Shown here one piece after another: positions 1-6,064 of a stretch of 6,266 bases of DNA (within the stretch, counting starts at the first letter, position 1; every line of letters starts with the position of its first letter). The translations under genes and the position numbers were made by a program. Under the pieces are notes generated by a model. That model had not been told where the DNA came from. It searched no databases and was given only the letters and a program-made list of their open reading frames with translations. Origin of the DNA: Deltaproteobacteria bacterium (lineage in GTDB: Bacteria > Desulfobacterota > JADFXK01); NCBI GenBank assembly GCA_015233285.1, contig JADFYA010000202.1, positions 1 to 6,266 of the forward strand, written 5' to 3'.

Positions 1-259
1 CGACATCAGCTAAGGTGATGGTCTTTGTCCGCTGTCCTACGGCCCGGGCTTCATCACTCCCAGCGATAACCATAAGCGAATCCGGCCCGAACCGCTCCAC
101 CATCAGGTATGCCTCATGAAACGCCCCTTCCGTGGTCGCCACAATGACCGTAATAGCCGAAATGCCCAGGGCGACGCTAACCAGGCAGAAGAAGGTTCTC
201 ACCTTGAATGCCCGAACCGCCATCAGCGCCTGGGCAAGTATCCTGATCAGCCGCATCAT
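1..259 (-). CDS. MacB-type ABC transporter permease, N-terminal part (runs off left edge)
   Basis: Only the first 86 codons are present; the gene continues beyond position 1. The protein opens with a short basic amphipathic stretch (MMRLIRILAQAL, then AVRAFKVRT), followed by one hydrophobic segment at about residues 22-41. A soluble stretch then begins (GPDSLMVIAGS). This is the layout of MacB/FtsX-family permeases: an inner-membrane subunit with one N-terminal membrane helix, a large periplasmic domain and a three-helix FtsX bundle that would lie outside the window. Its likely partners are the ATPase at 493-1176 and the MacA-like adaptor upstream. The start is uncertain. Two adjacent ATGs (259 and 256) fit family N-termini best, but neither has a good Shine-Dalgarno sequence. 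An in-frame ATG at 298 would add 13 residues, also without a clear one. The family call is fairly safe; the substrate cannot be told. Confidence 0.75.
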   Translation of the reverse strand, partial: MMRLIRILAQALMAVRAFKVRTFFCLVSVALGISAITVIVATTEGAFHEAYLMVERFGPDSLMVIAGSDEARAVGQRTKTITLADV

Positions 260-370
260 ATTTTGTGGTGATTCTTCAACGGGGTATAGCCTCAGCATTC
301 AAAAAAAGGCATAACGTGTGGGAGGCAGAGAGAAAAACGAGAGGACCAAGGAATTTTATCGGGATATGCG

Positions 371-398
371 GTGGGCGGAAGAAACTCTCGGCGCCCAC
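371..398 (+). terminator. Terminator-like hairpin (oriented for plus-strand transcription)
   Basis: GTGGGCG (371-377) pairs perfectly with CGCCCAC (392-398) around a 14-base loop. On the plus strand it is followed by TTTTGTTTCC, the look of an intrinsic terminator. No plus-strand gene ends here, so if it works as a terminator it would stop antisense transcription entering the ABC genes. Read on the minus strand it has no T-run and would simply be an RNA hairpin in the permease gene's leader. Confidence 0.35.
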
Positions 399-430
399 TT
401 TTGTTTCCTCTATGACCTCCGAGTTATGCT

Positions 431-473
431 TAAAAAATCGGGCCAATGACTCAATTAAAGTCTGAAGAGCCGG
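431..473 (-). terminator. Possible weak terminator or attenuator after the ABC ATPase gene
   Basis: On the minus strand, about 20 bases past the ATPase stop codon, an imperfect stem can form. CGGCT at the outside pairs with GGCCCG with a bulge, and GACT/AGTC pairs inside. It is followed directly by ATTTTTTAA. The stem has an internal loop and is weak, so partial termination or attenuation between ATPase and permease is the most that can be suggested. Confidence 0.25.
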
Positions 474-492
474 AGAGCAACGCTGGAACCGG

Positions 493-1176
493 TCAGGTCT
501 CCATCAGGCCGTCCTTAATCCGAACAATTCGAGATGCGTACCCGGCGATGTTGGGGTCATGGGTGATAATGATCACGGTCTTGTGGTCGGCGTTCATGCG
601 GACAAAAAGCTTCATGATGTCTTCAGCCGTCCGGCTATCCAACTGCCCCGTGGGTTCATCTGCCAGGAGGAGTTCCGGGGAGTTAATCAAGGCCCGGGCA
701 ATACCGGCCCGCTGTTGTTCCCCGCCGGAGAGCAGGGCCGGTTTAGACCTGGTCCGGTGTTCCAACCCCACCATCCGCAACAGGTCAACTGCCCGGCCGG
801 CCGCGTCGTTATCCGATTTCATGGTGTAAAGACTTGGGAGCAAAACGTTTTCGTACACGGTGGCGTACGGGATGAGGCAAAAATTCTGGAAAACGAAACC
901 GATGTGTTCATTCCTGATAACGGACAGTTCATCATCGGTCAGCTTGGTCACGTCCCGGCCGGCCAAGATATACCGGCCACCGGTTGGAACATCTAAGCAT
1001 CCGATCAGGTTCATCAACGTTGTTTTACCCGATCCGGACGGACCCATCACCGCCACGAACTCTCCCCGGCGAACATTCAGGTCGATCCCCTTCAAAATGG
1101 CCACGTCTTGGTCGGCAATCCGAAAGCTTTTGGTCACCTGATCCATCAGGACCATCGGCTGGGTAATTTCATCCAT
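493..1176 (-). CDS. ABC transporter ATP-binding protein, MacB/LolD family
   Basis: A 227-residue stand-alone nucleotide-binding subunit that hydrolyses ATP at the cytoplasmic face of the inner membrane to drive a MacB-type permease. All core motifs are visible: Walker A GPSGSGKT (45-52), Q-loop glutamine 97 in VFQNFCL, signature LSGGEQQR (149-156), Walker B LLLADEP (169-175) with catalytic E174, D-loop GQLD (177-180) and switch histidine 206 in ITHD. The length and the LVFQN/GGEQQR style are typical of the MacB/LolD/FtsE-like group. Slight departures are CLIP after the Q-loop, where NLLP is common, and GQLD in place of the usual GNLD. The start ATG at 1176 is preceded by AAGG with a 9-base spacer. 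It lies 99 bases after the MacA-like gene and before the permease gene, so the three probably form one exporter with split ATPase and permease chains, unlike the fused E. coli MacB. LolD (lipoprotein release) is an alternative, but the adjacent adaptor favours MacB-type efflux. Confidence 0.92.
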   Translation of the reverse strand: MDEITQPMVLMDQVTKSFRIADQDVAILKGIDLNVRRGEFVAVMGPSGSGKTTLMNLIGCLDVPTGGRYILAGRDVTKLTDDELSVIRNEHIGFVFQNFCLIPYATVYENVLLPSLYTMKSDNDAAGRAVDLLRMVGLEHRTRSKPALLSGGEQQRAGIARALINSPELLLADEPTGQLDSRTAEDIMKLFVRMNADHKTVIIITHDPNIAGYASRIVRIKDGLMET

Positions 1177-1275
1177 ATTTCTTGACCTTAGTGGCAGATT
1201 TCCAGATCCAGCCCGGATTCGGCGCTCTATCGCCAGGTAAGCCGCAGGAGAGTGGTGATACGGACTGGTTTCTTT

Positions 1276-2466
1276 CTAATTACCGGTTTTTTTCTCGACC
1301 GGCAGGATCAGCTTGGTGGCCAGTTCGTCTCCAGCCTTTAGACCCGAGATAATCTCCGTCCGATCCTCTCCCCTGATGCCGGTCAGCAACTGGATCTTTT
1401 CGACCTTGTTAGGACCGATGACCTTGTACGCGATTTGCTTCCCTTTTTCAAACTTCACCGCAGCATTGGGGACAGTCAGGATGCTGGGCTTCCGGTCATA
1501 AATCACCTTAACATAGGTGGTCATCTCCGGCCTCAGAAAGGCGGCGTCTTCACGTGTTACTTTAACAATGGCCAAATAATAAACTATATTGTCCTTAGTT
1601 ATCGGCTGTGGATAGATTTTTTCCACCAGTCCGCCAAAAGTCTTTTCCGAGAAAGTATCCACCCGATACTCCACCTGCCGACCGAGCGCAACGCGGCCGA
1701 TATCAGTTTCGTCTACATAGGTCCACAGCTCCAATCGCTCAGGATCCAACACTGTGACCAGGTTGGGCGCCTGGAGTCCGGACACGATTGTTTCCCCTTC
1801 TTGGGCTGTAACGGCTGACACTACGCCATCAATGGGCGCATAAATCTTGGTGTAGCTGTATTTTATTTCTTCCTGGCGTAATTTTGCGGTGATTTCCTTT
1901 ACCTGGCTTTGAAAGATGTCTTGCTGAGTTCGGTATTCCAATTCCAGCCGGTTTTGCACAGCCGTGGCCGCGTCAATTTGGTTCCTGGCCTTATCATAGG
2001 CATCTTGGGCTGCGGCTTTTCGGTCAACCAGGTTCTTTTGCCGGTCAAGTGAGAGTCGGGCGTATTCACTGTTGGCCTTGGCTTCTTTGATCTTATATGG
2101 ATAGACCAATCTGGTTTGTTCCAAATTATCCTGAACCGTGGTCAGGGAGGCTTTGATTTGTTCAATTGACCTGAGAATTTCTCGATCATCAATCAGGGCC
2201 ACAAGTTGACCCTGGGTGACTCGGTCGCCTATCTTGACGTTCATCTTGACTATGGTGCCCGTGGCTCTGGCCCCAATCTTAACTTCGGCCCCCACCTGAG
2301 CTTTAATTATGCCGGTCGCCACCAGTACGCCTCTGAGATCATTGACCTCCGCCTTGGCGGTTTCCAGCACCTGGACTTCCGGTTTCTTAAACAGACGTCC
2401 ATAAGCTATAAAACCACTCGCGCCCAGCACCGCCGTAATTACCACAAAGACGATAAATTTCCTCAC
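1276..2466 (-). CDS. macA: MacA-type periplasmic adaptor (membrane fusion protein) of an ABC efflux system
   Basis: A 396-residue HlyD/RND-type adaptor that would bridge an inner-membrane MacB-type permease to a TolC-like outer-membrane channel. Residues 3-23 form an uncleaved membrane anchor with a basic front. The first half of the biotinyl-lipoyl-like domain is at about 65-93 (GARATGTIV...GDRVTQGQLV). A long alpha-hairpin follows (about 95-205), rich in K, E, Q and A. The second lipoyl half is at about 210-230 (APIDGVVSAV..GETI). The beta-barrel and membrane-proximal domains follow, with FLRPEMT (310-316), where families normally have LRPGMT. The hairpin-tip motif RxxxLxxxxxxS, used to contact TolC, reads R142, L146 and A153, so the serine is replaced by alanine. 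Start: the frame can open at a TTG (2469), but GTG at 2466 has GAGG exactly 6 bases upstream, against only 3 for the TTG. The gene begins a few bases after the stop of the PilZ-domain gene, implying co-transcription. The symbol names the family only; the substrate is unknown. Confidence 0.88.
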   Translation of the reverse strand: MRKFIVFVVITAVLGASGFIAYGRLFKKPEVQVLETAKAEVNDLRGVLVATGIIKAQVGAEVKIGARATGTIVKMNVKIGDRVTQGQLVALIDDREILRSIEQIKASLTTVQDNLEQTRLVYPYKIKEAKANSEYARLSLDRQKNLVDRKAAAQDAYDKARNQIDAATAVQNRLELEYRTQQDIFQSQVKEITAKLRQEEIKYSYTKIYAPIDGVVSAVTAQEGETIVSGLQAPNLVTVLDPERLELWTYVDETDIGRVALGRQVEYRVDTFSEKTFGGLVEKIYPQPITKDNIVYYLAIVKVTREDAAFLRPEMTTYVKVIYDRKPSILTVPNAAVKFEKGKQIAYKVIGPNKVEKIQLLTGIRGEDRTEIISGLKAGDELATKLILPVEKKTGN

Positions 2467-2472
2467 CAATGA

Positions 2473-2476
2473 CCTC
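2473..2476 (-). promoter_or_regulatory. Ribosome-binding site of the macA-like gene
   Basis: GAGG on the minus strand sits 6 bases before GTG 2466 and 3 before TTG 2469, which favours the GTG start. It lies two bases after the stop codon (TAG, 2479-2481) of the preceding PilZ-domain gene, so ribosomes ending there could re-initiate on macA. Confidence 0.6.
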
Positions 2477-2478
2477 AG

Positions 2479-4083
2479 CTAAAGGAGCTTGCCCAGCAGT
2501 TGTTTGACATGATCCAGACATCCTGGATCGATATCAGTGAATTGCAGGCCCACATTATATCGATTGCGCGCCAGTCGCCTCACCCATCGAACCTGCCCCA
2601 CGGCCTGAACATATCCGGCAGCCGGGTGCTGATTATCCTCCTTTTCAATGCGATAACCCAATACCTCAGGCAGGACTCTAATCTCTAATTCCGTCCCCAG
2701 GGAGTATGATTCATAGGTTTCAAGAAGAATTCCTCCCACACTGATATCACGTAAGATTGACTCCTTATATCCCCGGGCCGAGTCTTGAGTGGGCCGGTAT
2801 TGGACGAACCTGGAGTATCTGTGCCTGGTTAGTTGTCTTTTTTCTTCAGATCGGGAGATGTAGGTATGGACAACCCGTCCTCTTCCGGGGGGACCCTTAA
2901 CCACCGTGATACCGATGCCGGTAGCACCCAAGTGGGGCATTTCTTTAAGCTTCTCCACCATCCGCGCGGTCAGGGTATTATCGGCTTGCAGCAGCAAGTT
3001 CCCGGTCGGCCCGAATAGATCTTCAGCCAGAATCATACCTGGGGCCAGGTCTTCTAATGAAACCACTATGACCTCTGGTTTCCAGAAACTATCCGCCTTT
3101 TCTTCCAAATAGATCCGGAAGGCGGCGACCAAATCGGGATCGAACCAGGTCGATGATTTTTCTTCTATTTCATTTAATAACTCAACATCGGAAAAATTTA
3201 TATCGGGTGAGTCCAGAGATTCCCTAAAAAAAGAGACAATCCGCAGAATACGCGAACCAAGCGGGATCTGGTTTAGGAGACGTTTATCTGGAAATCCGGT
3301 TCCGTTGAAGTTCTCAAATTGACTCTTAAGCAATTTGGCGATGCGGTCATCACTATGAGCGCTGGTCATGATCTCATAGGCGTAGACGGATACATCCCTT
3401 ACAGACTCAAAGCCGCCGTCTAGTCGTGAAATCGGCACCCGTGAAGTTTCGCGAGGTAATAATAACCGACCCACATCGGCCAGGTAGGCCGCCATCTTGA
3501 CTTCTTCCACTTCCGGGGGAGACAACCCGGCCTGGGCGGCCAAATAGGCTGCAGCCTGGGCGGCAGGTTCAATCCTGGGCGTGACCCAGGGAATTCTTAA
3601 TTCAAGCATTCGTCTGAAGATCGCCTTGACGTGAGTGGCCACGACCGGAATCTGATCTTTTAATTCAGTAATTTCTTCGTGAAGATAATCCAACTGATGT
3701 TTTGATTCGACGATGCGGACTATCCGATCCAGATCTGGAATTAGACACAGGACATTTTGGCGGTCATAAGCCAGGGTTACGCCCTTAAGGTCATCAGGCA
3801 AGGAAGCGCCTTCGGACATAATTAAAATCAAGCTTCCAGGTTTGCTCGTAGTATTCGAGGCCAGCCATCTGAAAAAGTTGATTCCATCAACCGCGGGAGG
3901 CTGATGACTGGAAATGACCAGATCCGGGACCAATCGTTCAAGCAACGACATGGCCTCCGAACTCTCCGTCGTGGCAAAGACGTCAGCCAAGAGGTTAGAG
4001 ACGAAATGATCCTTTAGCGCGGTCACATGGGACGGCAAGTGATGCAGGATGACTACCCGGGGGCGAGCAAATTGTTCAATCAT
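2479..4083 (-). CDS. Degenerate receiver / degenerate HD-GYP / PilZ three-domain protein, probable c-di-GMP effector
   Basis: A 534-residue soluble protein with three recognisable parts. Residues about 8-125 fold like a response-regulator receiver. However, the acidic pair is replaced by H14-H15 (VVILHHLP) and the phosphoacceptor aspartate by S59 (PDLVISSHQPPAVDG), so aspartyl phosphorylation is not expected. Residues about 168-325 follow the HD-GYP pattern: LADVGRLLLP for LHDIGKIGIP, ENFNGTGFP for HERWDGTGYP, IPLGSRILRI, and FDPDLVAAF. The HD histidine is A202, the HH pair is Q255-F256 and the DG aspartate is N260, so the phosphodiesterase metal site is lost. Residues 346-382 match a linker often seen in HD-GYP proteins (LAPGMILAEDLFGP..LLLQ). 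Residues about 418-532 are a PilZ domain. Its DxSxxG is intact (D446, S448, G451), and its arginine motif reads R420-H421-R422 with R425, where RRxxxR is usual. c-di-GMP binding is therefore plausible but not assured. The ATG at 4083 has GAGAAGGG just ahead. Its place behind motB suggests motor control; the protein itself is not a named gene I recognise. Confidence 0.82.
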   Translation of the reverse strand: MIEQFARPRVVILHHLPSHVTALKDHFVSNLLADVFATTESSEAMSLLERLVPDLVISSHQPPAVDGINFFRWLASNTTSKPGSLILIMSEGASLPDDLKGVTLAYDRQNVLCLIPDLDRIVRIVESKHQLDYLHEEITELKDQIPVVATHVKAIFRRMLELRIPWVTPRIEPAAQAAAYLAAQAGLSPPEVEEVKMAAYLADVGRLLLPRETSRVPISRLDGGFESVRDVSVYAYEIMTSAHSDDRIAKLLKSQFENFNGTGFPDKRLLNQIPLGSRILRIVSFFRESLDSPDINFSDVELLNEIEEKSSTWFDPDLVAAFRIYLEEKADSFWKPEVIVVSLEDLAPGMILAEDLFGPTGNLLLQADNTLTARMVEKLKEMPHLGATGIGITVVKGPPGRGRVVHTYISRSEEKRQLTRHRYSRFVQYRPTQDSARGYKESILRDISVGGILLETYESYSLGTELEIRVLPEVLGYRIEKEDNQHPAAGYVQAVGQVRWVRRLARNRYNVGLQFTDIDPGCLDHVKQLLGKLL

Positions 4084-4121
4084 ACCCTTCTCTTTTTTGT
4101 ATAATCAGATTGACCTTCGGC

Positions 4122-4943
4122 TCATTTCATCATAATCAAGACGCTGACCCGACGATTTCTAGCACTTTCGGGATGCTCCGGATCCGCCAGCCGGTTGTCG
4201 GCGTAGCCTCTGATTTCTTTTACCCGGTCTTTACCCAGACCTTCATTTTCCAATATTTTGCGCACGGCATCAGCCCGGTCACAGGACAGGTTCCAGTTAG
4301 TATAATCTTGCCGACCGACGAAAGGCCGGCTATCCGTATATCCTTCTACCACCAGGTTGCTCGGCATGTCCTGCAATTCTTTTGTGAGTACGTCTAAAAT
4401 CTCCCGAAACTCAGGGGAAGGAGAGGAGCTGCCGGTTTTGAAGAACTCGACCCCCTCTTTATCCTGAAATTCTACTCTTATACCGCTTTGGTCACCCTTG
4501 CCGGGAGACTTATCTTCATATAGTTCCACTCGAATTTGGTCTTTGAGTTTTTCGGCAAGCGGCATGCCTTGCAGAGCGTTTTCCAGTTTTTCCCTGGCTG
4601 CTTCCCTGGCCTGTTGACGTTTTTCGGCCGGCGAATACTTCTTTAGCTTGGGTGCGATGTCTTTAGTTACAATTTTTTTTGAAATGCCCGAGTCCTTGAC
4701 CACCCCTTCCTGCCCCGGCATTAACCCCCGGGAGGCGGCCGCTTTGGAAAACCCTACGGGATCGTTAAAATAAGCCTCCACCGCTTTCTTGACTTCTTCG
4801 CTTTGGCCGATAATCCAGAGAACTATGAAGAGAGCGACCAGGGCGGTAACAAAATCGGCATAAGCCACTTTCCAGGCGCCACCATGGTGCCCCCCGCCCT
4901 TCCCTTTGACCTTTTTAATTATAATCGGTTCTTGTTCGGCCAT
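4122..4943 (-). CDS. motB: Flagellar motor stator protein MotB
   Basis: A 273-residue stator subunit that anchors the MotA5B2 ion channel to peptidoglycan. A glycine/histidine-rich cytoplasmic N-terminus (residues 12-22) leads into the motif GAWKVAYADFVTA. D30 is the ion-carrying aspartate, equivalent to E. coli D32. One membrane helix spans about 26-46. The segment just after it (EEVKKAVEAYFNDPVGF, 49-65) corresponds to the plug helix and the conserved FNDP. A charged linker follows, then the OmpA-like peptidoglycan-binding domain: VVEGYTDSRPF (198-208), NWNLSCDRADAVRKIL (216-231), RGYADNRL (245-252) and ARNRRVSVLI (261-270). The start ATG has GGTGAG immediately upstream and TAAGG 10 bases upstream. 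It follows motA by 39 bases, and the PilZ-domain gene begins 38 bases after it with no terminator between. Nothing is missing or truncated. Proton rather than sodium coupling is inferred from overall likeness to E. coli MotB. Confidence 0.97.
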   Translation of the reverse strand: MAEQEPIIIKKVKGKGGGHHGGAWKVAYADFVTALVALFIVLWIIGQSEEVKKAVEAYFNDPVGFSKAAASRGLMPGQEGVVKDSGISKKIVTKDIAPKLKKYSPAEKRQQAREAAREKLENALQGMPLAEKLKDQIRVELYEDKSPGKGDQSGIRVEFQDKEGVEFFKTGSSSPSPEFREILDVLTKELQDMPSNLVVEGYTDSRPFVGRQDYTNWNLSCDRADAVRKILENEGLGKDRVKEIRGYADNRLADPEHPESARNRRVSVLIMMK

Positions 4944-4982
4944 CGCTCACCAACCTTAGATAACATTGAAAATTTGTTCCGG

Positions 4983-5852
4983 TTACTTTGAAGGTGCGGC
5001 TTTCAGTGATCTGACTGCGCCTTCAACCTCGGCAAAGGATGGACGACCTGACTCGGGCAGCACCCGCCTGGCGAATTCCACCGCCATCATCCGGGCCTGG
5101 CCCCGGGCAAAGGCAGCCAGACCGGCTCTGACACAAAGCATATTTTTGATTTTGTGCTCCGCAATATGATGGAGGGCGTGGCTTATGGGTTGCACAAAAC
5201 CATATGAACCCAGCACGCCCAAAAACGTCCCCACCAGAGCGGCCGCGACGTGATGCCCGACCTGCTCAGCCCCTTCACTGATCGAGCCCATGGTGATAAC
5301 GATGCCAAGCACCGCGGCCACGATGCCCAGTCCCGGTAAGGCGTCCCCAATCGTGGCCAGCGAGGCGGAAGGATAGACCAGCTCTTCTTCCTGGACTTCC
5401 ACGTCGGATTCCATCAAGGTATCGAGTTCATATGGGCTTAGGCCACCGATGATGATCATTTTGAGCGAGTCGCACATGTAAGTCATGAGTGCTTTATCAT
5501 GAATGAGGGCGTGGTATTTTTGAAAAATGGGGCTTTTGTCGGGATGCTCCACATGTGATTCGAGAGACAACACCCCCGACACCCGGCTAATCTGGAATAT
5601 CTCAAACAGTGCTTTGAGGATTTCCATATTGTGTTCATGGGCGCTCCCTCCTCCTTTGAAGATCATAGGCAACATGCCTATAATTCTTTTGACTTGCACC
5701 GGAGGGGTGGCGATCAAGAAACTGCCTATGACCGCGCCGCCGATAACGATGAATTCCGACGGTTGGATTAGTACGGCTATTTTGCCACCGGCCATGGTAA
5801 ACCCGCCGACAACCGCGCCAACAAGAATCACAATCCCAATAATGGGAAACAT
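4983..5852 (-). CDS. motA: Flagellar motor stator protein MotA
   Basis: The inner-membrane stator subunit that, with MotB, conducts ions and generates torque on the rotor protein FliG. With the ATG at 5852 as start the protein is 289 residues. It has four membrane segments (about 2-20, 29-48, 166-190, 198-220) and a large cytoplasmic loop between helices 2 and 3. From this start the functional residues fall at exactly the E. coli numbers: R90 and E98 in the loop (SRVSGVLSLE), P173 in ALPGLGIVAAVLG and P222 in GFVQPI. The frame is open upstream to a TTG at 5867, which would add five residues. That TTG lacks a good ribosome-binding site, whereas AGGA lies 8 bases before the ATG. The long E. coli-like MotA form, as against the shorter PomA form, supports proton coupling (inference). 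The gene is followed by motB after 39 bases and preceded by a non-coding region of about 210 bases with probable promoters. Confidence 0.97.
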   Translation of the reverse strand: MFPIIGIVILVGAVVGGFTMAGGKIAVLIQPSEFIVIGGAVIGSFLIATPPVQVKRIIGMLPMIFKGGGSAHEHNMEILKALFEIFQISRVSGVLSLESHVEHPDKSPIFQKYHALIHDKALMTYMCDSLKMIIIGGLSPYELDTLMESDVEVQEEELVYPSASLATIGDALPGLGIVAAVLGIVITMGSISEGAEQVGHHVAAALVGTFLGVLGSYGFVQPISHALHHIAEHKIKNMLCVRAGLAAFARGQARMMAVEFARRVLPESGRPSFAEVEGAVRSLKAAPSK

Positions 5853-5860
5853 AACCTTTT

Positions 5861-5864
5861 TCCT
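5861..5864 (-). promoter_or_regulatory. Ribosome-binding site that decides the motA start
   Basis: AGGA on the minus strand lies 8 bases ahead of ATG 5852. It overlaps the TTG codon's neighbourhood (5865-5867), so that TTG is more likely part of the ribosome-binding region than the start codon. Confidence 0.6.
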
Positions 5865-5880
5865 CAAGCTTTGTTTGTAA

Positions 5881-5888
5881 CGTTAACG
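5881..5888. repeat. Short palindrome in the motA leader
   Basis: CGTTAACG is a perfect 8-base palindrome about 30 bases upstream of the motA start and downstream of the TATAAT box. It could be an operator half-pair or chance; no flanking extension supports a specific regulator. Confidence 0.2.
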
Positions 5889-5929
5889 GTTGGCATCTGT
5901 CTGAATAAACAGGATAAGCCTCATTTACA

Positions 5930-5935
5930 ATTATA
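5930..5935 (-). promoter_or_regulatory. Candidate -10 box of a motA promoter
   Basis: A perfect TATAAT on the minus strand lies 77 bases upstream of the motA ATG, in an A/T-rich stretch. At 17 bases upstream the -35 position reads AATACG, a poor match to TTGACA. An overlapping TGA-TATATA could act as an extended -10. It is plausibly a housekeeping-sigma promoter or activator-dependent, but the -10 alone is weak evidence. Confidence 0.35.
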
Positions 5936-5970
5936 TATCAAAATGCTTAAAACGTATTGACGCAAAAGAA

Positions 5971-5984
5971 AAACGTCCCCGTTT
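5971..5984 (-). terminator. Hairpin with GNRA loop and T-run, candidate moeA terminator
   Basis: On the minus strand AAACG pairs with CGTTT around a GGGA (GNRA-type) tetraloop, extendable by G-U pairs. The descending arm merges into TTTTTCTTTT. It lies about 80 bases past the moeA stop and before the motA TATAAT box. The stem is short and A/U-rich, so termination would be weak. Confidence 0.35.
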
Positions 5985-6007
5985 CCATCCAAAGATAATA
6001 GAAAGCC

Positions 6008-6028
6008 GGCCGTTATAAGTGATCGGCC
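6008..6028 (-). terminator. GGCCG/CGGCC hairpin downstream of moeA
   Basis: GGCCG (6028-6024 on the minus strand) pairs perfectly with CGGCC (6012-6008) around an 11-base loop, then GGCTTTCTATTATC. It sits 36 bases after the moeA stop codon. The following stretch has only scattered T residues, so it may be a weak terminator or a 3'-end stabilising stem. It overlaps the FliA-like -10 match, which is a competing reading. Confidence 0.3.
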
Positions 6029-6046
6029 ATGACATCCGGATATTGA
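6020..6046 (-). promoter_or_regulatory. Weak FliA (sigma-28)-like promoter match upstream of motA
   Basis: On the minus strand TCAA, a 15-base spacer and GCCGATCA match the flagellar sigma-28 pattern TAAA-N15-GCCGATAA at 3 of 4 and 7 of 8 positions with exact spacing. In many bacteria motAB are late genes under FliA. However, the -35 extension (TCAATATC for TAAAGTTT) is poor, and the -10 lies within the hairpin arm of 6008-6028, so the match may be accidental. Confidence 0.25.
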
Positions 6047-6064
6047 GGAAAATAGTAGTCGGTA

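Larger units (their letters stand above)
260..492. other. Intergenic region between ABC ATPase and permease genes
   Basis: This gap of about 230 bases is long for an ABC ATPase-permease pair, which are usually separated by a few bases. It holds a perfect 7-bp hairpin (371-398) and a weaker imperfect hairpin followed by a T-run on the minus strand (431-473). There are several A/T and purine runs. I found no convincing sigma-70 hexamer pair for the permease gene. A 40-codon GTG-initiated minus-strand frame (398 down to 276) preceded by GGAAAC exists but has no recognisable content. The region may separate transcription of the permease from the ATPase, or hold a post-transcriptional element; nothing in the sequence decides between these. 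Confidence 0.5.

Noticed and set aside
276..398. Minus-strand 40-codon GTG frame in the ATPase-permease gap, with GGAAAC upstream
   Set aside because: Its composition is unremarkable, it matches no family, and it begins inside the strong hairpin. It is too little to call a gene.
446..996. Plus-strand open frames of 127 and 145 codons
   Set aside because: They lie antisense to the ABC ATPase, whose motifs are all intact. Their translations show no family features and look like shadows of the minus-strand codon pattern.
1177..1275. GGCG/CGCC mini-hairpin (1221-1234) between macA and the ATPase gene
   Set aside because: Only four base pairs with no T-run, so it is not a credible terminator; the 99-base gap otherwise shows nothing beyond the ATPase ribosome-binding site.
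1435..1818. Plus-strand open frame of 127 codons
   Set aside because: It is wholly antisense to the MacA-like gene, with no recognisable domain.
5527..5880. Plus-strand open frame of 117 codons
   Set aside because: It is antisense to motA; its hydrophobic stretches merely mirror the MotA membrane helices.
5953..5962. TTGACG on the plus strand as a -35 element
   Set aside because: No -10 box at proper spacing and no plus-strand gene downstream.
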